A stretch of DNA of 13,682 bases from COMBO-56-21 sp041494275 (GCA_041494275.1 JBGQAM010000046.1:1-13682); one strand, 5' to 3'. Positions 5,531 to 13,035 are shown, counted from the stretch's first letter. A program made the numbers and translations. Notes: generated by a model from the sequence alone, not told the origin.

Positions 5531-8014
5531 CTAAGGAGGACTCATGCCAATGTCGAACATCACTCCGGCATACACTCCGTAGAAATTGCCATTGTGCATC
5601 TTTTCGAAGTTGCCCCACCATATTGTGTTGTCCCAAGTGCTGTAGAACGCGTACAGCTTGGCGCTGCCAAGCTCGCAGTAGCCAATGACAGCCACGATGT
5701 GATCTGTGTCCCCGTTAGCGTCCGTGTCCACTACGAACGCCATCGGCCGTCCTGCGGCGACTTCGGTCTGTACGCCCTTCCACGTGAGCGCGGACTGACG
5801 CAGCGTTGCGCTGACACCGTTGTACCTCCCTCCGGACACCGCGTTGGTGTATTTGACAAGCGCATCATCCATCATATCGAGAGGACTCTCTCCATATGCC
5901 AGATGGTAATAGGACCGACTAGTCAGCATGTAGTCCGCGAGGCAGTCGTCAGGACGGCCGCTGCTACCTCCGACTGCGGACTTGTCATCAACGGGAGCCA
6001 CCCACACCCAATGCCCGTTCGGATACTGATCGTTCACCTCCCACGTCCAACCATCCAGAGGCACGGCATAGTCATAGTAGTGGCCGGTGCTGGCAATCGC
6101 GTTGTTTATCTCGTTTGTTTGAACCATTGCATTATCGCCTGGCATGAGATCTGGGAAGGTCTTGTCATAGTATCCTAATATCATTCCGGCAACAGTCGGA
6201 CCACACCCGTGATACCAGATGTAGACGGGAACGCCAGATATGAGGTGCTGGTTGGCAATCAACGCGGTCGCTAGGTTGGCATCAGAAGTCAGATCCCATC
6301 CGTCTCCGGCATTTATCGTGCCTGCTACCGTGTACATTGAGACCATGTTGTTGAAGGCTCCCAGCACGTTTGCCACTTCTCCCCCTCCTATCTTGCGTCC
6401 GCCACCGATCTTGCGTCCTTCCATCAACCAGGCCGCGGTATACGCCTTTGCCTCCAGATTAGCTATTGTTTGCTCATCAGTCGGCAGGTTCGCAATCGAG
6501 ACTATCATGTCGGCGAGCACGTCCGAGGGGTCCGTTGGAGTGGGTAAGGCAAGATTTAAGGAGGTTATCGCTGAGCCAATCATGCCTTCGTTGTCCGTCA
6601 CCGTCAGAATGACAACATAGTCCTTCGCTACCCAGTAGTCATGGGTTATGCTCATTCCTTCACCACATCTGGAGTCGCCGAAATCCCACTTGTAAGTCAC
6701 AATCGTTCCGTCCCAATCGTTCGACAACGATGCGTCGAACGTGACGCTCAAGCTCCCCGGTGTCACCGTCTTCTGGATTACGGCAATTGGCGGCTGAGGG
6801 GGCCTCCAGATCGTAGGAACATTGCTGTCAGCGCCGGCGATATCTCCCTTTTCGTTTATCCACCAGGTTATGGCATAGGGGGCGTCTGGCCTTACAAGCG
6901 GCAAAGGATGTACAGTCGAAGTCATCCTATCGTAAGTGAGCGGCTCACCGCATAGATCCTCGCCCCATCCAAGTGTGTTGCGCATGCCCGCAATGTCGCC
7001 CCTGTTGTTGATGGCATATGCTGCACCGTTGGGCCAATCAGGTGATGTCAAATCTGTCATCGTCGACCAGATGCCGTTCACCTTCTCCCACAAGAGTGCG
7101 TGAGAGAGATGAGGGTAGGCCTGTTCTTGACCGTATCCGACGACTGTCGGTGCGCTGTTGACGCACATCGCTCTGCATAAGTACCCGTCAAATGTACCCA
7201 AGTCCACCACCGAATCATGGCTCCATGTATATGAGCCGTCAACTCCTGTTGTCGGTTCGGCGACAAATGCATGTTCCACGCAATCGCCTTCATAATCGGT
7301 GAAATATCCGACGACAACTCCCGTTTCGCTCACACATGTCGCCACGGAATCGCAATTGTCAAGGAGTCCAATTTCGAACAACTCGCCATCATACCAGACA
7401 CTTGCAACTTTGTAGCCTGAGTGAAAAACACATCCAGTAACCATTCCCATGTCATTGATGTCATATGCCCAGCTACTGTCGCCTGATCCAACCCCTAGAG
7501 GAGTCATGAGGGCGTTGACACCAAGATGCTGGCCATCATCCCTGAACCATTCCTTCCTACCGTCGTGGTTCAAGTCCTCAGGCACAATAGTGTAGGCCCG
7601 CTCTCCATTGGAGAAAAGCGCTGTGCCCGCAATTACACCCATTGAGTTTATTGAGTTCGCTTCAGCATACGCCCCAGTGGTCGCAACTCCCTTCCCGAGG
7701 TCCTGCGAAAGTGTGTTTATGTTGCCGACAATATTAACCCATTGATCGGGCGAACCATCTCCATTGACATCGATTGGATCCGTGACAAACGCTTGGTGAT
7801 AGCTGCCTGTGTGAGTACCCACCACTTGCCCAAGGTTGTTGATGTCCCATGCTTCTCCGGGGGCACCTGCATGACCTTGGTTGTATCCAATACACCATAG
7901 CTCCGTGTGCGCCGAGACTTTGTTCGAAAGCACAGTCAAAGCTCCGCAACACATCAGAATGACAATTCCGACGCTGATTACCCTATTCATTTCCGCCGTT
8001 CGTCCTCTGTTCAT
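5531..8014 (-). CDS. Secreted HAF-repeat / PKD / C39-like cysteine peptidase protein
   Basis: This is a large exported protein of about 827 residues. Counting from the ATG at 8014, a signal peptide covers about 9-35 with cleavage after KVSA. Seven degenerate HAF-type repeats (pattern xINxxGxVVG) follow across about 55-405. A PKD domain spans about 409-490 (VTFDASLSNDWDG, YKWDFGD, VTDNEG). A linker with a RKIGGG duplication follows, and a C39-like papain-fold peptidase domain occupies about 590-827. The likely catalytic residues are Cys604 (HGCGPTVAG), His772 (DHIVAVIGY) and Asp795/Asn796 (STWDNT). The glutamine normally found six residues before the cysteine is not seen. Acidic loops of EF-hand type (DVNGDGSPD, DLNHDG, DTDANGDTD) may bind Ca2+. 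Starts at 8020, 8014 or 7990 are possible. I prefer 8014 because GGGGGA lies about seven bases upstream. The substrate is unknown, and peptidase activity is inferred from the motifs. Confidence 0.82.
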   Translation of the reverse strand: MNRGRTAEMNRVISVGIVILMCCGALTVLSNKVSAHTELWCIGYNQGHAGAPGEAWDINNLGQVVGTHTGSYHQAFVTDPIDVNGDGSPDQWVNIVGNINTLSQDLGKGVATTGAYAEANSINSMGVIAGTALFSNGERAYTIVPEDLNHDGRKEWFRDDGQHLGVNALMTPLGVGSGDSSWAYDINDMGMVTGCVFHSGYKVASVWYDGELFEIGLLDNCDSVATCVSETGVVVGYFTDYEGDCVEHAFVAEPTTGVDGSYTWSHDSVVDLGTFDGYLCRAMCVNSAPTVVGYGQEQAYPHLSHALLWEKVNGIWSTMTDLTSPDWPNGAAYAINNRGDIAGMRNTLGWGEDLCGEPLTYDRMTSTVHPLPLVRPDAPYAITWWINEKGDIAGADSNVPTIWRPPQPPIAVIQKTVTPGSLSVTFDASLSNDWDGTIVTYKWDFGDSRCGEGMSITHDYWVAKDYVVILTVTDNEGMIGSAITSLNLALPTPTDPSDVLADMIVSIANLPTDEQTIANLEAKAYTAAWLMEGRKIGGGRKIGGGEVANVLGAFNNMVSMYTVAGTINAGDGWDLTSDANLATALIANQHLISGVPVYIWYHGCGPTVAGMILGYYDKTFPDLMPGDNAMVQTNEINNAIASTGHYYDYAVPLDGWTWEVNDQYPNGHWVWVAPVDDKSAVGGSSGRPDDCLADYMLTSRSYYHLAYGESPLDMMDDALVKYTNAVSGGRYNGVSATLRQSALTWKGVQTEVAAGRPMAFVVDTDANGDTDHIVAVIGYCELGSAKLYAFYSTWDNTIWWGNFEKMHNGNFYGVYAGVMFDIGMSPP
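6383..6418 (-). repeat. 18-bp in-frame tandem duplication (RKIGGG x2)
   Basis: Two adjacent 18-bp units (6383-6400 and 6401-6418) match at 15 of 18 positions. On the coding strand they encode GRKIGG twice in a row. They lie in the linker between the PKD domain and the peptidase domain of the secreted protein, as expected for a recent, slightly diverged slippage duplication. Confidence 0.7.
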
Positions 8015-8051
8015 TCTCATTTCCCCCATTCTCGGCCAGAGAACCCTAGAA

Positions 8052-8066
8052 TCCGCTAGAAGCGGA
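8052..8066. promoter_or_regulatory. Dyad TCCGCT-AGA-AGCGGA
   Basis: A perfect 6-bp inverted repeat with a 3-nt spacer lies 38 bp before the presumed start of the secreted-protein gene, in the divergent spacer. In spacing it resembles an operator half-site pair. No T-run follows, so it is not a terminator. Confidence 0.4.
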
Positions 8067-8168
8067 CCGCGAGATCGGGGGAAGGAAAACCTATCCTCGC
8101 TCTGTCGCAAGTCAGAGATAGAAGCTCGCGGAGTCCTCTCTGAACTCTCTCCTCCCCCTCGAACGCAC

Positions 8169-8184
8169 CCAGGTACTGACCTGG
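8169..8184. promoter_or_regulatory. Dyad CCAGGT-ACTG-ACCTGG
   Basis: A perfect 6-bp inverted repeat with a 4-nt spacer, 22-37 bp upstream of the TATA-like box of the TPR-protein gene. It is a candidate operator or activator site. Confidence 0.45.
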
Positions 8185-8191
8185 CCGAACC

Positions 8192-8206
8192 TGGAATTTC
8201 ATTCCA
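8192..8206. promoter_or_regulatory. Dyad TGGAAT-TTC-ATTCCA abutting the TATA box
   Basis: A perfect 6-bp inverted repeat with a 3-nt spacer ends exactly where the TATA-like AGTATATTTG begins. It therefore covers the BRE position, where a bound regulator would block TFB/TBP or an activator could recruit them. Confidence 0.5.
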
Positions 8207-8216
8207 AGTATATTTG
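8206..8216 (+). promoter_or_regulatory. TATA box of the TPR-protein gene
   Basis: AGTATATTTGT is centred near 8211, about 38 nt before the ATG at 8250. Transcription would start around 8236 with a leader of about 13 nt and no clear Shine-Dalgarno. The motif is nearly symmetric, so it could also serve the divergent secreted-protein gene, which has no better TATA candidate. That gene would then have a leader of over 150 nt. Confidence 0.5.
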
Positions 8217-8249
8217 TCTTCCTTCAGAATAGCCATCAAAGTCCTCAAC

Positions 8250-11200
8250 ATGCCAGAAAAGACAATAGGGGAGAAAAGGCCATTAGCTTCCGGACCGGAG
8301 GAAATGCCCGACAAGACATCTACCGATGGGTCCTTCTTGGACGAGGCAATCGAATACGAGAAGAGGTACGACTGGTCAAAGGCCGCTGGAGCCTACGACA
8401 AGGCTCTGAGACAATCTGACCAATCCAAGCCATCGCAGATCGGAGAGATCCTCGAGCGGAAAGGACACGCGTCTCACAAGGCAGCGATGCAGGCAGAGAA
8501 CGGTGATCAGTTCGAGAATAGGGCTCGTGGCGCGATGGAATGCTATGAGAAGGCGCTACGGGCGTACGAAGGGGTCTCTGACCAAGAAAGCCCTGGCAAA
8601 AGACATCGTTGCAGCGCGATGATGTCATATCTCAACTATTGGCTCGCAGACAATCCAGCTGACAAGAAGAAGTTCGTTGACGATGCGTGGGTTCACGCGA
8701 AGGCCTCCTTGAACGTCTTCGAGTCAATCGGGAAATCCTTCGATTTTGCCACTACATTCGACCAGCTTTCATATGCGGCTGCGTTCTCATACAACTACGA
8801 CGGCAGCGCGGAGGGGCGGGAGAATAAGCTGAGGGAAGCCCTTAGCTATGCTGAGAAGACCATCAGACATCTCTCGGGGTCGGATTCCAACCAGATACTC
8901 GCAAGAGCGCATGCGAAATCGACTGGTCTGATGGTCGCGATTGAGAGGGATTTCGCCTCGTACAGGGACAAGGATAAGTATGATCTTGACGCGTGGAACC
9001 ATTGGATCAAGGCGAGAGAGCTCTCCGAGGAGGCAGCCCTATCCGAGATACCATATATGGTTGTCCTCCAATCGTGGCCATCCGCATGTAGCAAGGACGA
9101 GCGATGCGCAATATACTTGAAGGGAAAGGAGGTCGCGGAGAGAATCAACGACCGGTTCGTCCTGGGCTGCGTGCTCGATGGATTGGCACAGAGGAATTTC
9201 TGGATGGCGTCATCGGCGGATGACCCGCATGAAACAGAGATGCTGGCAAAGAAAGGATTTGAAACGGCTAAGGCTTCACATGAGACTCTTGCCAGACTTC
9301 GTTTCATGTCCCCCAACTTCAATTTTGTCTGGGTTCCAGTGGCTTCGGCCGGATACTACTATTCGTATTCCGTCCAAGAGAGAGACCCGAAGAGTCAACG
9401 CGAGCTTCTGTTCAAGGCTCATGAGCCCTGCATCGAACAACTCCGGCTGGCACACGTGTCTGGGTATCCGGATGTAGAGTGCGCATCGCGTTTCATGCTC
9501 GGTTCAGTTCTGAAAGGTCTGGGCAAGAGCGAGTCCGGTGTCGACATGAAAAGGACATATCTGGAACACGCCGTCGAACATCTCAAAGAGGCGATTGCCG
9601 TCGACAAGCAAATCCATCCATTTCAATACTACACCCAGGGTCTGGACCTACTGAGTCTTGCGGAAGCACATTTCGAGCTCGCGCAGATAGCGCCCGACAC
9701 AGAGAAGAAGAACGTCTTGCGGGAGGCTGTGGCGCGGAAGCAGGAGGCTTTGGCTCTCTGCGAGAAGGAGTTGAATTCGATACAGGACACGAACCCAGAT
9801 GTTTGTGGCGAGGTTGCTGTTGGGTATCATACGACGGGGAACTGGGCGAGGGAGCTTTGTGGCATCACTGGTGACAATAGCTGTCTGGGCATCGTCGCGG
9901 AGTGTTTGACGAAGGCGGTCGCGTGGTACTCGAAAGCAGGAGAGCCTAGTCAAAGTGCTGAGTGCAACTGGGAGGCAGCCGAGGCCTATGAGAAGTTGGG
10001 GGAGTACCGCAAAGCCTCGGAGAGATTCGAACTCGCTGCCCAGGACTACATGAAGGCTGCGGAGAGCGTCCCTCGCCTAAAGGAGTTCTACACGGACCAC
10101 GCCATCTACATGCGCGCGTGGGGCGAGATCGAACAGGCCAACTATCACCATCTGAGACAGGAACCCGGACAGGCAAAGGGGCACTACGAGAACGCATCAG
10201 CAATGCACAAATCATCGCGAAGATGGAACTACCTGGCCACGAACTACTCCGCCTGGGCGGAGGTGGAGCACGCTGAGGATTTGAGCAGGAACGAGAAGTC
10301 CGAGGAGGCGATGAAAGCCTTCGAAGAAGCCGCTCGCCTGTTCCAGGAATCAAAGAATGCCATTCACGATCAGGTCGCGAAGATCGAAGATGCCGATGAG
10401 AAGCAGTTGGCGAGGAACCTGGAAAGAGCTGCGAATCTAAGACGTGAGTATTGCAGCTCCAGAATTGTTCTCGAGAAGGCAAGGGCCTTTGACAAGCAAG
10501 GTGACGTTTCCGCGAGTTCGGACAAGTACGGACAAGCTGCGGAGTTGTTCGAGAAGATACTGCTCGAGCTGGAGTCCGAGCAGGACCGAAAGGAATTCCA
10601 GCTGATGGCCAACCTGTCCAGAGCCTGGCAGGCAATGGCCAAGGCAGAATCGGAGACTTCTCCGGATTACTACGAGGCTGCCGCGGAGCTTTTCGAGAAG
10701 GCGAGAGACCTGAGTACGGGGGAGAGGGCAAAGCTGCTGGTGGCAGGGCATAGCCGATTCTGCAAGGCACTGGCAGTGGGAGCGAGATTCGTGGAGACCG
10801 GAGACGTCGCGCTGCACGCAGAAGCTACAAGACACATAGAGAGCGCCGCCGACAACTATTTGAAAGCCGGTCACAAGAGAGAATCAGTCTACGCGAAAGC
10901 CAGCAAATTGCTTTTCGATGGCTATGTACACATGGGAAAGGCAAGTGCGGAAGATGATCAAGGGAAGAGGGCAAAGCTGTACATGATGGCCGAGAAGGTC
11001 TTGCATGAATCCGCCATTTCATTTGGGGATGCTATGCAACCAGGAAAGAGAGATCAGGTATTGAGGCTGCTTGAGAAAGTGAAGGAGGAACGGGAACTTG
11101 CCCTCTCATTGACGGAGGTCCTTCGAGCCCCCGATGCGATCTCGAGCACTGCCGCCTTGCCGACTCCGACCCCATCCCATGAGAGGGCGACCGGCCTGGA

Positions 11201-11603
11201 GAAATTCGAGCACACGGATATCGAGGTGATTCTCGTCGCGCATCCGAAACACCTTCATGTTGGTCAGCAAATTGATATTGAGGTAGAGATGACGAACGCT
11301 GGCAAGGGAACGGCCAAACTGACAAAAGTAGAAGGCCTCATCCCGAACGGCTTCGAGGTGGTCTCAAAGCCAGAGAGATGCATGATCGATGGCAATTGTA
11401 TTGATTTGAGAGGAAGGCGTCTCGAGGCTCTTAGGACGGATGTCGTGAAGTTCGTTTTGAGGCCCACAATCACGGGCAAGTTCTCTCTGAATCCCCGTAT
11501 CCATTATCAGGACGAATCAGGGGCGCGCCTAGACAAGGATACTGCGCCCGTTGAGGTGACAGTGAAGGAGATGGGAATCTCGGGATGGCTCAAGGGGACC
11601 TGA
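8250..11603 (+). CDS. Large TPR-like helical-repeat protein with C-terminal beta domain
   Basis: This is a 1117-residue, strongly charged protein with no signal peptide or membrane segment, so it is probably cytoplasmic. Nearly all of it is helical-repeat sequence of tetratricopeptide type, a protein-binding scaffold. Examples are YDWSKAAGAYDKAL near the start, AMECYEKALRAYEGV, EAYEKLGEYRKASERFELAA near 578, SDKYGQAAELFEKIL and DYYEAAAELFEKARDL later on. A Pro/Thr-rich linker (PTPTPSHE) precedes a separate C-terminal domain at about 985-1117 that reads as a beta sandwich (IEVEMTNAGKGTAKL, FVLRPTITGKFSL) and ends GISGWLKGT. I recall similar endings in other archaeal TPR proteins but cannot verify that here. 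The ATG at 8250 is chosen because it follows a TATA-like box and starts the charged region. The open frame back to 7881 runs antisense through the neighbour. No catalytic motif is visible and the partner is unknown. Confidence 0.85.
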   Translation: MPEKTIGEKRPLASGPEEMPDKTSTDGSFLDEAIEYEKRYDWSKAAGAYDKALRQSDQSKPSQIGEILERKGHASHKAAMQAENGDQFENRARGAMECYEKALRAYEGVSDQESPGKRHRCSAMMSYLNYWLADNPADKKKFVDDAWVHAKASLNVFESIGKSFDFATTFDQLSYAAAFSYNYDGSAEGRENKLREALSYAEKTIRHLSGSDSNQILARAHAKSTGLMVAIERDFASYRDKDKYDLDAWNHWIKARELSEEAALSEIPYMVVLQSWPSACSKDERCAIYLKGKEVAERINDRFVLGCVLDGLAQRNFWMASSADDPHETEMLAKKGFETAKASHETLARLRFMSPNFNFVWVPVASAGYYYSYSVQERDPKSQRELLFKAHEPCIEQLRLAHVSGYPDVECASRFMLGSVLKGLGKSESGVDMKRTYLEHAVEHLKEAIAVDKQIHPFQYYTQGLDLLSLAEAHFELAQIAPDTEKKNVLREAVARKQEALALCEKELNSIQDTNPDVCGEVAVGYHTTGNWARELCGITGDNSCLGIVAECLTKAVAWYSKAGEPSQSAECNWEAAEAYEKLGEYRKASERFELAAQDYMKAAESVPRLKEFYTDHAIYMRAWGEIEQANYHHLRQEPGQAKGHYENASAMHKSSRRWNYLATNYSAWAEVEHAEDLSRNEKSEEAMKAFEEAARLFQESKNAIHDQVAKIEDADEKQLARNLERAANLRREYCSSRIVLEKARAFDKQGDVSASSDKYGQAAELFEKILLELESEQDRKEFQLMANLSRAWQAMAKAESETSPDYYEAAAELFEKARDLSTGERAKLLVAGHSRFCKALAVGARFVETGDVALHAEATRHIESAADNYLKAGHKRESVYAKASKLLFDGYVHMGKASAEDDQGKRAKLYMMAEKVLHESAISFGDAMQPGKRDQVLRLLEKVKEERELALSLTEVLRAPDAISSTAALPTPTPSHERATGLEKFEHTDIEVILVAHPKHLHVGQQIDIEVEMTNAGKGTAKLTKVEGLIPNGFEVVSKPERCMIDGNCIDLRGRRLEALRTDVVKFVLRPTITGKFSLNPRIHYQDESGARLDKDTAPVEVTVKEMGISGWLKGT

Positions 11604-11647
11604 GAAAGGAGGGTCATTCCATCCAGAAGACATCCGCTGACGCAGAC

Positions 11648-11659
11648 TCTCGATCGAGA
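11648..11659. promoter_or_regulatory. 12-bp perfect palindrome upstream of TATA
   Basis: TCTCGATCGAGA is perfectly self-complementary and ends about 8 bp before the TATA-like box of the small membrane-protein gene. It is a plausible operator. It also lies 44 nt after the TPR-protein stop, so it could instead be a 3'-end structure, although no T-run follows. Confidence 0.4.
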
Positions 11660-11666
11660 CGAGAAC

Positions 11667-11676
11667 AGTAAATACC
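11667..11676 (+). promoter_or_regulatory. Leaderless-type promoter of the small membrane protein
   Basis: AGTAAATACC is centred near 11672, 25 nt before the ATG at 11697, with no ribosome-binding sequence between. This fits transcription starting at the A of the start codon. It gives this gene a transcript separate from the upstream TPR gene. Confidence 0.5.
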
Positions 11677-11696
11677 AGCTTAGCCATTTCTGAACG

Positions 11697-11999
11697 ATGT
11701 CTTCGGATGCTGAAGAGCGATTGATGAAACCAATCGTCAATGCGTGCTTCCCGGGCATGCTGGCAGCCTTGAACCTGACTGTGTTTGGCATCATTGACAT
11801 TCGCGGGACGCCTTCGGTCCCGGCAAGGGTGACCCTTCTGTTTGGCACCGTTGCATTCGTCCTCTCTTCCTTCGCGATCTTCTTCCGTGGCATGTATCCA
11901 TCAAGGAAGAACCTTTGGACAGCAACAGCTGTATTCTTCCTCATGGGCCTTGTCTCTTCCCTTGTAACGGTGGTGCTGCTGGTCGTATGGCCTCCATGA
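11697..11999 (+). CDS. Small three-helix integral membrane protein, unknown function
   Basis: The 100-residue product has a short polar N-terminus (MSSDAEERLMKP) and three hydrophobic segments: about 14-34 (CFPGMLAALNLTVFGIIDI), about 42-64 (VPARVTLLFGTVAFVLSSFA) and about 72-98 (LWTATAVFFLMGLVSSLVTV). The only positively charged loop, YPSRKN, lies between helices 2 and 3. By the positive-inside rule the N-terminus would be outside and the C-terminus inside, though the bias is weak. No family is recognised and no catalytic residue stands out. The start is supported by a TATA-like box 25 nt upstream. It lies in the accessory stretch between the TPR gene and a - strand gene, with 93 nt and 122 nt spacers. 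Coding status rests on the clean hydrophobic pattern and the promoter. Confidence 0.72.
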   Translation: MSSDAEERLMKPIVNACFPGMLAALNLTVFGIIDIRGTPSVPARVTLLFGTVAFVLSSFAIFFRGMYPSRKNLWTATAVFFLMGLVSSLVTVVLLVVWPP

Positions 12000-12121
12000 T
12001 TGTATAGAACCCCGAAGTGGGCATTCCAATGTTGGGGGATGGCAAGTGGCTCATCTTCAGACCAAAGCTAGGACAACAAGCTCGCTGTAGAAGCGAAACC
12101 CTAGATGGCTGGTCGACCAGA

Positions 12122-12736
12122 CTATTCCCACAACTTCAACGGCGACATCTTCTCGAGGATACTGGTCGACGACTTGGCAACACCGCCCGTCTTCTCCAGC
12201 TCTTTGATGCTGAACTCGCCGCTGTCGAAGAGCGTGTACAGGTCAACTCCCGTCACTCCGAGGAATATCTCGAAGATATCGTCATCAACCATGGATTTGT
12301 TTGATAGATTCAGTCCTATTTCCGGCGAGAGTTGCTTCCCGAAGTTGGTCTTGACGGCACCCCCGACGGATAGAAACTCGCGGATCTTCTCGCCTTTCTC
12401 GTACACGGCAAAGCCATAGGTCTGGGATGGTCCTTCGCATATCATACCGATTACCCCACTGGAGTGTTTTCTAGAGAACTCTTGGCAGGATTTGCTGTCG
12501 TAGACCATTGCTTTCTCCGGGTCATATACTACAGTCCATCCAGAGCAGGGGGCAATGGCCTTCAGGACCCGTTTGTTGCCCAAATCCCAATTCTGCATCT
12601 GCTTCGAGAGCTCAGTCTCTCCACATACCTTGGCCTTCTCGCCGACCTCACGGTACCCGAACATTCCTAGCGTTTCGTGCAAGTGTTGGAGGTGATGCTC
12701 ATGTTTGAACGCCATCACGCTGACATCGAGACTCAT
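12122..12736 (-). CDS. Uncharacterised 204-residue soluble protein
   Basis: I do not recognise this family firmly. The protein starts MSLDVSVMAFKHEH, has no signal peptide or membrane segment, and reads as a mixed alpha/beta fold. The centre is a run of strands with the pattern GWTVVYDPEKAMV, GVIGMICEGPSQTYGFAVYEKGEKIREF. The strand after a polar turn resembles small single-domain proteins of the DUF6461/immunity type, which I offer only as a weak impression. The C-terminal third is acidic and helical (DDDIFEIFLGVTGVDLYTLFDSGEFSIKELE in parts). Four cysteines (CGE, PCSGW, SCQ, ICE) are unevenly spaced and form no metal motif. The ATG at 12736 follows a strong purine run GGGAGGGGG by seven bases. 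A GTG at 12760, about 25 nt from a TATA-like box, would add eight residues as a leaderless alternative. Confidence 0.75.
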   Translation of the reverse strand: MSLDVSVMAFKHEHHLQHLHETLGMFGYREVGEKAKVCGETELSKQMQNWDLGNKRVLKAIAPCSGWTVVYDPEKAMVYDSKSCQEFSRKHSSGVIGMICEGPSQTYGFAVYEKGEKIREFLSVGGAVKTNFGKQLSPEIGLNLSNKSMVDDDIFEIFLGVTGVDLYTLFDSGEFSIKELEKTGGVAKSSTSILEKMSPLKLWE

Positions 12737-12780
12737 TCCTATTCCCCCTCCCCGAACCACGCTTTCGAGGTGTTGCCTAA

Positions 12781-12792
12781 ATTGATATTTGT
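12781..12792 (-). promoter_or_regulatory. Probable promoter of the 204-residue protein gene
   Basis: On the - strand, ACAAATATCAAT carries a TATA-like AAATATCA centred near 12787. Transcription would start near 12762. That allows either a leader of about 25 nt with the GGGAGG ribosome site and the ATG at 12736, or a leaderless GTG at 12760. Confidence 0.45.
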
Positions 12793-12941
12793 GTACTAGT
12801 GCTTTTGCGTCTCTTTCTTCAACAAGTGCCGACTTCGCAAGGAAAAGCCAATAGGGAAGGGAGGCGAGGCAAATACAAGGGGGTTTGGGTGCGATCTCCC
12901 GAATTCGATTCCGCTTGACTGAATATCAGCTAGTGGTTGGA

Positions 12942-12960
12942 GGGTAGGGTCGACCTACCC
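12942..12960. repeat. Perfect 7-bp hairpin GGGTAGG-GTCGA-CCTACCC
   Basis: The stem GGGTAGG (12942-12948) pairs exactly with CCTACCC (12954-12960) around the 5-nt loop GTCGA. It lies about 75 bp upstream of the glycosyltransferase promoter and has no T-run on either side, so an operator or structural element is likelier than a terminator. Its right arm resembles the 3' end of tRNA-Pro. Confidence 0.5.
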
Positions 12961-13035
12961 CATTGTCGCCATCTTGGCCAATCTTCATTTCTTCCGGGCA
13001 AGGAACCCGCTGGAATGGGGCAAATCGGTATAACA

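Noticed and set aside
7881..8249. N-terminal extension of the TPR-protein frame
   Set aside because: It runs antisense through the signal-peptide region of the secreted protein and across the divergent promoters. The TATA box at 8206-8216 lies inside it, and the residues have no repeat character.
8015..8314. N-terminal extension of the secreted-protein frame
   Set aside because: It would bury the signal peptide about 110 residues inside the protein and overlap the TPR gene start and promoter.
10370..10642. Second antisense frame within the TPR gene
   Set aside because: It is Ser-rich, low-complexity sequence that mirrors the helical-repeat codons, with no initiation signals.
9946..10770. 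274-residue antisense frame on the - strand
   Set aside because: It is antisense to the TPR gene and rich in Pro, Ser and Arg with no domain pattern. It is a shadow of the repetitive GAG/AAG/GCC codons opposite.
12017..12304. + strand frame of 95 codons
   Set aside because: It overlaps the 3' part of the better supported - strand gene, shows no promoter or ribosome site, and has no recognisable composition.
12895..12962. Possible degenerate tRNA (TTCGATTCC followed by CTACCCCA)
   Set aside because: The T-arm-like bases are on the wrong side of, and too far from, the CTACCCC end. No acceptor or anticodon arm can be folded.
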